NCBI GenBank assembly: GCA_964486935.1
Contig: CAZAPG010000033.1
Span: 15,711 to 79,710 of the forward strand
Reading direction: 5' to 3'
Length of the DNA stretch: 64,000 nucleotides
From: CAZAPG01 sp964486935
GTDB lineage: Bacteria; Chloroflexota; Anaerolineae; 4572-78; J111
Below the pieces are notes generated by a model. It was not told where the DNA came from and did not search any database. It was given only the letters and a program-made list of their open reading frames with translations. The position numbers were made by a program, and so were the translations under genes. Shown in pieces: positions 31,335 through 39,471 of this stretch (position 1 is the stretch's first letter; each line of letters begins with the position of its first letter).

Positions 31335-32504
31335 ATGAACACTTTTCTCAACAAACTCCGGCTCAAATGGTTTATTGCCCGGCGCACGCTGGGCTACACC
31401 CACGATTATGTGGAGCATCTCTACCAGATTTACCTCAACCATAGCAAAATCATCCACTTTAGAGATGGCTACCCGGTCTACTCGCTCAGTACCCCGGCGC
31501 TGTTCAGCAAACCGGCGGCTCACTTTTTGGCCCGCAGCCTGTACCGCACCATCCAAAACAAGAACGTGCCCAATCTGATGAGCTTTGCCGTCAACGATGT
31601 GTGCGACGCCGTGTGCCAGCATTGCAGCTTTTTTACCGGCGTCGATGAAAAATCGCGGGCGATGTTGACCCTGGAGCAGTGCCGGCGCGTCATCAAAGAG
31701 GGGCAGCAGCTGGGCGTCTCCGTGATTAATTTTGTGGGCGGCGAGCCGCTGCTGCGCGACGACCTGCCCCAGATTATCGCCAGCGTCAACAAAGACCAGT
31801 CGACCACCGTGCTCTTTACCAACGGCTCTCACCTGTCCGAGCGGGTGGCGGAGTTAAAAAAGGCCGGGCTGGACAGCGTCTACATCAGCCTGGACGCCGC
31901 CGAGGCCGACAAGCACGATGAATTTCGCGGCAAAAAAGGGTTGTTTGAGCAGGCCGTCCGGGGCATCGAGCGGGCCAAAGCGCTGGGCATGTCGACCGGC
32001 ATCTCCTGCTCCATCTCGCCGGAAGCGTTTTTTGAGGGCGAGCTGGAGCGAATCATCGAGTTGGGTAAACACATCGGCATCCACGAGGTGCTGGTGTTCG
32101 ACATGCTGCCCACGGGCCGGGCCAAACACCGCGCCGATTTGGTCGACAACCCGGATTGGATTGAAGCGATGATCGACAGCATGACCCCCTACAATGACCA
32201 GCCCGACTACCCCGGCGTGGTGGCCTTTGCCTATATGACCAGCCACCGCAGCGTCGGCTGCTCGTGCGGCACCAGCTACTTTTACATCTCCCCCTACGGC
32301 GATGTGATGAGTTGCGATTTCAACCACGCCAAATTTGGCAACGTGCTGCGCGCCCCCCTCTACCGCATCTGGGATGAAATGACCTCCCACCCCGATTTTC
32401 AGCAGGCCAAGTGGGGCGGCTGCAAGGTGAAAGATTCCGAATACCTGGCCAAAGAAACGGTCTCGGTGGGGCCGGCGGCCCATAATGGCGGGCCTAAAAG
32501 GTAA
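31335..32504 (+). CDS. Radical SAM protein with SPASM-like C-terminus
   Basis: 389 residues. The radical SAM cluster motif is CDAVCQHC (Cys90, 94, 97), preceded by an unusual 85-residue N-terminal extension. GGEPLL (135-140) and STGISCSISPE follow the TIM-barrel order. The C-terminus has a SPASM-like pattern: CSCGTSYFYISPYGDVMSC, FGNVL, then a final GGC. It resembles the PqqE/MftC/heme-d1 group that modifies peptides or cofactors, but no precursor peptide is recognised nearby. It precedes three genes for membrane proteins with modest gaps and may act with them. Confidence 0.8.
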   Translation: MNTFLNKLRLKWFIARRTLGYTHDYVEHLYQIYLNHSKIIHFRDGYPVYSLSTPALFSKPAAHFLARSLYRTIQNKNVPNLMSFAVNDVCDAVCQHCSFFTGVDEKSRAMLTLEQCRRVIKEGQQLGVSVINFVGGEPLLRDDLPQIIASVNKDQSTTVLFTNGSHLSERVAELKKAGLDSVYISLDAAEADKHDEFRGKKGLFEQAVRGIERAKALGMSTGISCSISPEAFFEGELERIIELGKHIGIHEVLVFDMLPTGRAKHRADLVDNPDWIEAMIDSMTPYNDQPDYPGVVAFAYMTSHRSVGCSCGTSYFYISPYGDVMSCDFNHAKFGNVLRAPLYRIWDEMTSHPDFQQAKWGGCKVKDSEYLAKETVSVGPAAHNGGPKR

Positions 32505-32556
32505 CGAAATAAAAATCACCCTGCTCTCAACAGATGCATAAAACGAGGGCTTAACT

Positions 32557-33051
32557 ATGGATAATTTCATTACCCGAACTGCGGTGGGCATGGTGGTCAG
32601 TTATGTGCTGTTGTCGTTGGTACTGGCCGTAACGCCGCAGGTCATCATGAGCCAGGAAACCATCCGAAACTGGGGCTTTTTTAACCTCAACTCTGTGGGC
32701 AGCCTGCTCAATAATTTATTTGTGGCCGCCATTTTTCTGCTGTTCTATCTGGTTTGCACCGGCGGGCTGGGGCTGGTTATCTGGATTCCCTTCAGCTACG
32801 GCCTGGGCTGGATTGTATTCAGGCTGCTGGGCTGGGACCAATCGAAAACAACCGCCCCGGCGAAAGAAATCAACCGGCAAGAGGCCGCCATGAGCCAAAG
32901 GGATTCAACCGCTTTGCTCGCTTACATTGCCAAAGCCAGAGAAAAGGGACTGAGCGACGACCAAATATGGCTAAAATTGGAAAATAACGGCTGGTCGCTG
33001 GCTAACATCAACTGGGCATTCAAGGCGCTCAACCAACAAAGTAATCTTTAA
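32557..33051 (+). CDS. Membrane protein with C-terminal helical GLSD/NGW domain
   Basis: 164 residues. Two hydrophobic segments (about 5-30 and 48-90) are followed by a charged linker. A conserved-looking helical domain (about 115-160) reads LLAYIAKAREKGLSDDQIW and ENNGWSLANINWAF. The same domain ends the protein encoded at 34213-34668, so the two are paralogues in this part. Such small three-helix domains may mediate protein contacts in the cytoplasm. Function unknown. Confidence 0.65.
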   Translation: MDNFITRTAVGMVVSYVLLSLVLAVTPQVIMSQETIRNWGFFNLNSVGSLLNNLFVAAIFLLFYLVCTGGLGLVIWIPFSYGLGWIVFRLLGWDQSKTTAPAKEINRQEAAMSQRDSTALLAYIAKAREKGLSDDQIWLKLENNGWSLANINWAFKALNQQSNL

Positions 33052-33103
33052 CCGCGAAAGCGCCGCTTTCGCATTCCAAATTTTATTTACAAGGAGCCAA
33101 CCA

Positions 33104-34216
33104 ATGCTTGCCAATATTACCCAAAGTATCATTGCCGTTGTCAATGCGCCGCCCCTCTCGCCGGGGGCGGCCCCACCCTGCGCCGGGCTGGCGATTTTTG
33201 AAGCCTACCCCCAATTATCGCAACTGTGCGCCTTTGATAAAACGGCCACCGGCGGCATCATTGCCTTTGAGGCGTTCATCATCCTCGGCTGGGTGGCCTC
33301 GCTGTTTATTTTGACCCGCTATACCGGCAAAATCTGGCAACGATACGGCATTATGGCCATCGGCGTTTTTGTGTTTGAGTTTTTCACCTCGCCTATGTGG
33401 AACAACCATCGTATGGGGCCGTGGGCCTACGTGTACCAGGATGTCAGTTGGGTGCTGACCCTGGGCTGGAGCGCGTTGATTTTAAGCGCCGTCATTCTGG
33501 TCGATTATTTCCTGGCTCATTGGCGTTCGTGGCAGCGCTTTCTGCTTTATCTGGCGGCGTTGACGGTGCTGGTCTTTATTTTTGAGGCCATTGTGATTGG
33601 CCTGGGCATTAGAAGCTACGCCCCCGAGGTGGAGGCGGTTTTACTGGGGTCGCGCATTGTCAACGTGCCAGTCGAGGGTTTTTATTACATTCCGGTCTTT
33701 ATGGCTCTGGTCATCAGCTTTTACAAATATTGGAGCCTGGTGCTTGACGACGCGCTGGTAGCGCCGGCTAAAAGGAAAAAATGGCTGGTCAGTCTGGGGC
33801 TGTCGATTGTGGGCGTCTTTCTGTTTGAGTTGATGATTGAGCCAATGGTCATCAATGCCAACCTGCCCGGCTGGTCGTACATTTATCGGGACGTCAGCGT
33901 GTTGATGACCGGCCTGTGGGTGGCGCTCATCTGGTTGAGCATTTATGTGGTAGACCGGCTGCTCATCCACCTTAGTTTGTGGGCGCGCTTTTTAATTTAT
34001 CTGGGGGTTATTGGCCTGCTGGTGCTGCCCATCGAGGCCTGGTTTATTAACAACGGCTTTCGGCAGTACGGCCCCAGCGCCACGGCCAATTTTACCGGTT
34101 TTCAAACCGTTATCACCAACATTCCGGTGGAAGTGGCCTTTGCCATTCCGCTTTATCTGGCGCTGGTTATTGCCTTTGTGCGCTATTGGGAAATTAACCT
34201 GGGAGGCCAGCGATGA
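33104..34216 (+). CDS. Polytopic membrane protein with internal duplication
   Basis: 370 residues and about ten transmembrane helices. Two halves of about 165 residues repeat one another: MWNNHRMGPWAYVYQDVSW matches MVINANLPGWSYIYRDVS, and IVNVPVEGFYYIPVFMALVI matches ITNIPVEVAFAIPLYLALVI. An AAGGAG box lies before the ATG. The Trp/Tyr/Arg/Asp residues in both repeats (PWAYVYQDV, GWSYIYRDV) would lie near the membrane face and could form an active or binding site. The size and repeat layout recall carotenoid-cyclase-like membrane proteins, but I cannot assign it. It overlaps the next gene by 4 bases (ATGA). Confidence 0.65.
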   Translation: MLANITQSIIAVVNAPPLSPGAAPPCAGLAIFEAYPQLSQLCAFDKTATGGIIAFEAFIILGWVASLFILTRYTGKIWQRYGIMAIGVFVFEFFTSPMWNNHRMGPWAYVYQDVSWVLTLGWSALILSAVILVDYFLAHWRSWQRFLLYLAALTVLVFIFEAIVIGLGIRSYAPEVEAVLLGSRIVNVPVEGFYYIPVFMALVISFYKYWSLVLDDALVAPAKRKKWLVSLGLSIVGVFLFELMIEPMVINANLPGWSYIYRDVSVLMTGLWVALIWLSIYVVDRLLIHLSLWARFLIYLGVIGLLVLPIEAWFINNGFRQYGPSATANFTGFQTVITNIPVEVAFAIPLYLALVIAFVRYWEINLGGQR

Positions 34217-34668
34217 AGGAGTTCATCAACAAAGAGACGCGCCTGGGCTGCGCGCTGGCTCCGGTTTACCTGCCTATTGGAATTGCCATTTCTTACCTGA
34301 TTCTGGCGGCGGTGATGCTGGATTTTGGCGACGCCTTTGCCGTGATGGCTATCTCGATTATTTGTACCGCCGGCATCAGCCTGATTATCTGGGTTCCCGG
34401 CTGGTATCTGCTGGGGCTGCTGGCTATTTCTCTGCTTAGAATTGTGCTGCACGGGTTTGGGCTTGAATTGGGCGGCCTGTTTGATGCCAAAAAAGAGTCG
34501 CCGGCTGACGAGTCTAACCGGCCAAAACTTACCAGAGACCAGTTAGCCCTGCTCAACTATATTCACAAAGCCAGAGATAAAGGGTTAAGCGACTCCCAAA
34601 TTCAGCAAAATTTACTCAAAAACGGCTGGAGCAGCGACATCATCGCCGCCGCGTTTCAAATGGCGTAG
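34213..34668 (+). CDS. Membrane protein with C-terminal GLSD/NGW domain, second copy
   Basis: 151 residues. Two hydrophobic segments (about 15-42 and 48-85) precede the domain LLNYIHKARDKGLSDSQIQ...KNGWSSDIIAAAF. Its start overlaps the duplicated membrane protein gene as ATGA. Together with the protein encoded at 32557-33051 it flanks the polytopic protein gene symmetrically, which suggests that the three assemble in the membrane. Confidence 0.65.
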   Translation: MKEFINKETRLGCALAPVYLPIGIAISYLILAAVMLDFGDAFAVMAISIICTAGISLIIWVPGWYLLGLLAISLLRIVLHGFGLELGGLFDAKKESPADESNRPKLTRDQLALLNYIHKARDKGLSDSQIQQNLLKNGWSSDIIAAAFQMA

Positions 34669-34712
34669 TGCGGCTTGAGGTTTTGCTTTTTGACCGGATG
34701 GATTTTTGCAAA

Positions 34713-34747
34713 AAAAACGCCGGCGCGAGGGAAGCGCCGGCGTTTTT
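34713..34747. terminator. Strong bidirectional terminator between convergent genes
   Basis: AAAAACGCCGGCGC and GCGCCGGCGTTTTT form a perfect 14-bp stem at 34713-34747 with poly-A and poly-T sides. Confidence 0.9.
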
Positions 34748-34773
34748 ACATTTATTCAAAGCGAGGTTCTACA

Positions 34774-36543
34774 TTAATCAAGCGAGGGCAGCGTGGGGCG
34801 GAACCAGGGCGCGCGGATAGCGGGGCCAAGTTGGGCCACTACCGGGTTGTGCTGAACGGTTTTGCCAAAGAAGTCCACGTCTTCCAGCCGGTAGTAGAAG
34901 ATACCGCGTCCGGGCGTGTCAACAAAGCTGTAATGGGCGCCCGAAACCGAGTCGCCTTCAGCGCCAATCAGCGCGCTGTTGATTTGCACCCACGGGCCGG
35001 CGGGGCTGGCGGCTCGATACAGGTTGAAACCGGCGTTGTCAATTTCGGTGGCCGTTTCCCAAATAATCATGGCCCGGCCATCGTTGGCTTCAACTTCAAA
35101 GGAGGCCAGCGAGATGGCAGTGGTTTTTTCCGGTTTGTTGACCACGGTATGGGTGCAGAACTTGTCCAGCGGCGGGTTAAACGGTTGATTGGGCGTTGTT
35201 ACGCAGTAACGGTTGGTCTGGTCGAGCAGGTAAACCAGCGCATTGGGCAAGGCGTTGGCGTCGAAATTATCGACATTTTCAAAACCGCTGCCCACGCCCT
35301 CAAAAGCCTGCCAGCCGGGCACGCCAATTTCGTTTACGCTGTAGCTTTCGCCAAACGGCACTTCAAGATCATTTAGCGCAGAGTTATCGCTTTTGCGGGT
35401 GTAGGTGCAGCCCCAGATACCGGCAGTGTAGCCGCAGGTGGCTGTGGCCAGGCTGCTTTCAGCGGTCAAAATTGTGGCGTCGTTCAGTTGTGGCGCCGGG
35501 CCATCCATCCAGCTCTTCTCGAACACAACGTGGTAAACGCACGGAGCGTTATTGTGAGCCTTGACTTTTTCTTCAAATTTTCCGGTGGCCGGGTTGAACC
35601 ATTTGATTTTGGTAGTGTTGGGGTTATTAGGCACCCAGACGGTAGTGAAGTAAGATCTTTGGCCGGCGTCAACTATGCCTTGACCATCGTTGGCGTTGGG
35701 GCCATCCCAGGTAAATTCCACATCGTTTGTCTCGTCATCGCCGGTTACGCGCCAGTAAAGCAAATCGCCTACGCGACATTCGGCGGTCAGGTTCAGCTTC
35801 ACTTCCGGCAGGCGTTCGTTAGTAAAGATACATTTAACGGTTTCGCCCTTGTCCAGCCGAATGGTGGCCGTTCTGGTATCTTTATCGGCGGAAGATGCAT
35901 TTGGCCCGGCATTGGTTTCTTCGCAGGTCAGGCCGGTTAGAGCAAAACCTTTTGATGAAGGATCATCTTCCGTGACGGTATAATCACCCACCGGCACATT
36001 ATTGATGGTGATTGACTCACCGGCAGCATCCAGCGTACCTTGTACCTGAGCGCCGGGGAAAATAGCTGCGCTGGCGGTAAAGCCCCAATCGGAGGCTGGC
36101 GGGTTGCCCACTACTACTTTTTCAATGATGACCGTGCCGGTATCTTCTGGAATGGGGGAGCAGAATTTGACATTTGAAATAGCCGGCGGCGCGTCCGTTG
36201 AAAAACTGCCCGAAGTAGCGGGCGGATTGACCGCATCTTGCGAGGCGCCAGGACCAGCTTTAACGATGATAACGCTAATGGGAACATCTGAAGTCCAATC
36301 GGCGCCGGTAGGTTCGTCGTCATCATCCAGGCTGACATTGCTGATGACAACGTTACCCGGATTGGGGCCTTCTAGTACAAATGCGCCCTGTTCATCATCC
36401 CAATTAAATTTGGCCACTTGGATGGTGCCGGCCGGACAATCCTCGTTGCCGCCCTGCGCATAGGCCGGTTGCGCTCTGAACATTGTTGAGGTAAACAACA
36501 CCCCCAATGCCAGAGCAGTAAATAACGCGATTAATCTTTTCAT
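34774..36543 (-). CDS. Secreted multidomain surface protein
   Basis: 589 residues, with an AGGAG box before the ATG. A signal peptide ending near QPAYA is followed by a domain of about 110 residues. A prealbumin-like/SpaA-like fold follows at about 125-235 (TVIIEKVVVGNPPASDWGF, then VGDYTVTEDDPSSKGF, CEETN and KCIFTN). A cysteine-containing region leads to a C-terminal fibronectin-type domain with the motif ATEIDNAGFNLYR. There is no LPXTG signal or transmembrane tail, so it is probably released or attached non-covalently. SpaA-type domains occur in pili and adhesins. The leader region on this strand is highly structured. Confidence 0.7.
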   Translation of the reverse strand: MKRLIALFTALALGVLFTSTMFRAQPAYAQGGNEDCPAGTIQVAKFNWDDEQGAFVLEGPNPGNVVISNVSLDDDDEPTGADWTSDVPISVIIVKAGPGASQDAVNPPATSGSFSTDAPPAISNVKFCSPIPEDTGTVIIEKVVVGNPPASDWGFTASAAIFPGAQVQGTLDAAGESITINNVPVGDYTVTEDDPSSKGFALTGLTCEETNAGPNASSADKDTRTATIRLDKGETVKCIFTNERLPEVKLNLTAECRVGDLLYWRVTGDDETNDVEFTWDGPNANDGQGIVDAGQRSYFTTVWVPNNPNTTKIKWFNPATGKFEEKVKAHNNAPCVYHVVFEKSWMDGPAPQLNDATILTAESSLATATCGYTAGIWGCTYTRKSDNSALNDLEVPFGESYSVNEIGVPGWQAFEGVGSGFENVDNFDANALPNALVYLLDQTNRYCVTTPNQPFNPPLDKFCTHTVVNKPEKTTAISLASFEVEANDGRAMIIWETATEIDNAGFNLYRAASPAGPWVQINSALIGAEGDSVSGAHYSFVDTPGRGIFYYRLEDVDFFGKTVQHNPVVAQLGPAIRAPWFRPTLPSLD

Positions 36544-36638
36544 AATTTTCTCTCCTGTTCTGTAAATATTTGTTAATGACTACAGTTTTTGACAGCCCAA
36601 ACCCCTGGTGTACAATTAAAAACAGAAAGGACGCCGGT

Positions 36639-36726
36639 ATTAGCCATACCCGCGCAAACTTTCGCTAATGGCTGCCCCACCGTTGAAACGTTGCCAGCGT
36701 ACCCGGTGGGGCGGCCTTTTCTTTTT
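36639..36726. ncRNA. Structured intergenic element with alternative stems, identity unknown
   Basis: GGCTGCCCCACCG (36670-36682) pairs with CGGTGGGGCGGCC (36704-36716), followed on the plus strand by TTTTCTTTTT. AGCCAT (36642-36647) can instead pair with ATGGCT (36668-36673), overlapping the first stem by four bases. Mutually exclusive stems are typical of riboswitches. On the minus strand the element would lie in the leader of the secreted-protein gene. On the plus strand it would lie far upstream of nuo. I could not match it to c-di-GMP, TPP, cobalamin or T-box consensus. The other bases of 36544-36984 show only the nuo promoter. Confidence 0.4.
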
Positions 36727-36849
36727 GTGCCGTAAATCACTACCTATATGATACCCCATTTTTGCCGGCAATCCCATAAAAAATCAGTTTAGATTCACTT
36801 AGAATTTGGTTAGATTCCATTTCAGGCAAAGACGGTATTTGGTAATAAA

Positions 36850-36879
36850 TTGACAAAGATAACTTCGCTGTGGTATATT
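36850..36879 (+). promoter_or_regulatory. Promoter of the nuoBCD-nuoI-like operon
   Basis: A perfect TTGACA (36850-36855) and TATATT (36874-36879) with an 18-base spacer lie about 105 bases before the start. No other gene intervenes. Confidence 0.75.
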
Positions 36880-36984
36880 ACCCCCCGAATGTGTGAAAAA
36901 ATGGACAGATTCCTCGCTGTTCAGAAATACCCCTTAAGCAGGTTAAGCAAATAACGCCAACACAAGCTGAAGTGTTGATGGAGG

Positions 36985-39471
36985 ATGAGTGTCAAAATGA
37001 CTGCTACCCAGGCGCCACCCAGATATACCGACCAAGAAATTCCAGAAGAAGTTCGGCAAAACGTATTTCTGACCAAATTAGATGCTGTATACAACTGGGG
37101 CCGAGCCTACTCGCTGTGGCCGATGACTTTTGGCCTGGCCTGCTGCGCCATCGAGATGATTGCCACCGGCGCAGGCCGGTACGACCAGGACCGTTTTGGC
37201 GCGGCGCTTTACCGGGCCACCCCACGCCAGGCCGATTTGATGATTGTGTCTGGCACCGTCACCAAAAAGATGATTCCCCAGATTGTGCGTCTGTACAACC
37301 AGATGCCGGAACCCAAATATGTTATCAGCATGGGGGCCTGCGCCAACGGCGGCGGACCTTTTAAGGAAGGATACAACGTAGTCTCCGGCGTTGATAAATA
37401 TGTGCCGGTTGACGTTTACGTGCCCGGTTGCCCGCCTACCCCGCAGGCGCTGTTAAATGGAATTGTCACCCTGCAAGAAAAAATCAAAAAGCAGTCGTTG
37501 TCAACCGTGCCCTGGTATCGCCGGGAAGAGGAGATGGAGCCGGTTCCCGTGCCCATTCTTGGCCCGGATATTATCGACCCCCGCCAGATTCCCCAGATTA
37601 AAGAGGAGTTGGCGCGGGCGCGTCAACAGGGCAACGGCGCCGACCAGGACAGCGGCCCCAAACCCCGGCCCAAGCGGGTGGTCAAACCGCCCAAAGTGCC
37701 GGCCTGGGATATAACCCCCACCGACGAAGCCTCGGCGCTGGCGGCCGGCATTAATAAGGCGCTGGAATTGGACGGGGCCGTTACCGCCGAAGCCGATATG
37801 CTCATTGTCAACCGGCAGCATCTGCTGGCCGTGGCGCAACATCTTCGCGACGAGTTGGGCTACGAATTACTGAGCAACGTGACCGGCGTTGATTACCAGG
37901 GCCGCGAGGGCGACCGCTTTGAGGTGGTTTACCACGCCTACAGCATCAGCCAGCCCCACAAGCCGGGGTTGGTGTTTAAGGCCCGCGCGCCCGAAGACAA
38001 CCCCGAACTGCCCTCGCTTTACAGCCTGTGGAAAACTTGCTACCTGCAAGAGCGCGAAATTTACGACCTGTACGGTATCAAATTTATCGACCACCCCAAC
38101 CTGACCCGCATTTTGCTGTGGGACGACTTTTACGGCCACCCCATGCGCAAAGATTACGAAGAAGGCTACTACGAGGAGCCGGTCAAGCCCTTTACCAGCC
38201 GCTGGCCGGGCGGCCACCATGAGCGCGGCGAAGAACGCAACCCCTTTGGCAAAAACGTGGTTTATCCCCAGGATTGGGATATTGACAAATACACCCCCGA
38301 TGAGTTTGAAGATTACCTGGAGCATGTCATCGAGGCGCGCGACGTACACGAAGGTATGGACTTTGACTCCGACCGGATTGTGCTCAACATTGGGCCGCAG
38401 CACCCCAGCACCCACGGCGTGTTCCGCATGGTGGTTACGCTCGAAGGCGAAACTGTGGTAGACCTGGAGCCGGTGCTGGGCTACCTGCATCGCAACCACG
38501 AGAAGATTGGCGAGCGCAACACCTGGATTATGAACATGCCCTTTACCGACCGGCTGGATTACTTCAACTCTATGCAAAACAATCTGGCCTACGCCATGAC
38601 CATCGAAAAGCTGGCCGGGCTGGACGTGCCGGAACGGGCCGAATACATCCGCGTGATTATGGCCGAACTCAACCGGGTGTTCAGCCACGTGTCGCTGCTG
38701 GGCTTTTTAATGAACGACCTGGGCGCGCTGGCCACTCCGCTATTTTACGCCTTTGAATCCCGCGAGCGGGTGCTGGACCTGTTTGAAGAAGCCAGCGGCT
38801 CGCGAATGATGTGCAACTACATGCGCTTTGGCGGCGTAGCCTATGATGTGAGCGTCGATTGGCTGGCCCGCGCCCAAAAAGTTACCGACACGCTGGAAAA
38901 GGCCGTTGACGAGATGGACGGCCTGATGACCGGCAACGAGATTGTGCTATCCAGAACCAAAGAGGTAGGCTACGTGTCGGCTGAAGAGTTAATTAGCCAC
39001 GGCGTTACCGGGCCGCTGCTGCGGGCCGCCGGGGTTAAGTACGACATCCGCAAAGTGGAGCCGTACAGCATTTACGACCGCTTTGATTTTGACATTCCCA
39101 CTATGCCCGACAGCGATATTTTCAGCCGCTTCTACCAGCGCATTCTGGAAGCCCGCGAAAGTATCAAAATCCTGCGGCAGGCCTTCAAAGGCATCGAAGC
39201 CACCAAAGGCGGCGATATTTTGGGCGGCAAAGGCGGCTACATTTTCCGCATGCCCGCCGGCGAGGCCTACGCCCGCATCGAGCACTCCAAAGGCGAGTTG
39301 GGCTTTTACGTGGTCAGCAACGGTTCAGATAATCCCTGGCGCTACCGGGTTCGCGCACCCTCCTACATCAACCTGAACGCCCTGGCCGATATGTGCAGGG
39401 GCGGCAAAGTGGCCGACTCGATTATTGCGCTTGGCGCCATTGATATTGTACTAGGGGAGGTGGATCGCTAA
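36985..39471 (+). CDS. nuoBCD: NADH-quinone oxidoreductase, fused subunits B, C and D
   Basis: 828 residues. Residues 1 to about 165 are NuoB, with N2 cluster ligands Cys53, Cys54, Cys119 and Cys149. A Pro/Lys-rich linker follows. NuoC lies at about 250-400 (REIYDLYGIKFIDHPNLTRI). NuoD lies at about 455-828 (NIGPQHPSTHGVFRM to DIVLGEVDR). It forms the Q-module of complex I, where electrons reach quinone. Fused NuoCD is known from enterobacteria; BCD fusions are rarer. The ATG at 36985 touches the GGAGG box, so the ATG at 36997 may be the real start. Subunits E, F, G and the membrane arm are not in this window. The next gene overlaps by one base. Confidence 0.93.
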   Translation: MSVKMTATQAPPRYTDQEIPEEVRQNVFLTKLDAVYNWGRAYSLWPMTFGLACCAIEMIATGAGRYDQDRFGAALYRATPRQADLMIVSGTVTKKMIPQIVRLYNQMPEPKYVISMGACANGGGPFKEGYNVVSGVDKYVPVDVYVPGCPPTPQALLNGIVTLQEKIKKQSLSTVPWYRREEEMEPVPVPILGPDIIDPRQIPQIKEELARARQQGNGADQDSGPKPRPKRVVKPPKVPAWDITPTDEASALAAGINKALELDGAVTAEADMLIVNRQHLLAVAQHLRDELGYELLSNVTGVDYQGREGDRFEVVYHAYSISQPHKPGLVFKARAPEDNPELPSLYSLWKTCYLQEREIYDLYGIKFIDHPNLTRILLWDDFYGHPMRKDYEEGYYEEPVKPFTSRWPGGHHERGEERNPFGKNVVYPQDWDIDKYTPDEFEDYLEHVIEARDVHEGMDFDSDRIVLNIGPQHPSTHGVFRMVVTLEGETVVDLEPVLGYLHRNHEKIGERNTWIMNMPFTDRLDYFNSMQNNLAYAMTIEKLAGLDVPERAEYIRVIMAELNRVFSHVSLLGFLMNDLGALATPLFYAFESRERVLDLFEEASGSRMMCNYMRFGGVAYDVSVDWLARAQKVTDTLEKAVDEMDGLMTGNEIVLSRTKEVGYVSAEELISHGVTGPLLRAAGVKYDIRKVEPYSIYDRFDFDIPTMPDSDIFSRFYQRILEARESIKILRQAFKGIEATKGGDILGGKGGYIFRMPAGEAYARIEHSKGELGFYVVSNGSDNPWRYRVRAPSYINLNALADMCRGGKVADSIIALGAIDIVLGEVDR

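Noticed and set aside
31335..32504. RiPP biosynthesis locus
   Set aside because: The radical SAM protein has a SPASM-like end, but no short precursor-peptide gene or peptidase was found beside it.
36639..36726. c-di-GMP, TPP or cobalamin riboswitch
   Set aside because: Fragments such as GCCAGCG recall TPP, but the other conserved parts of each class are absent.
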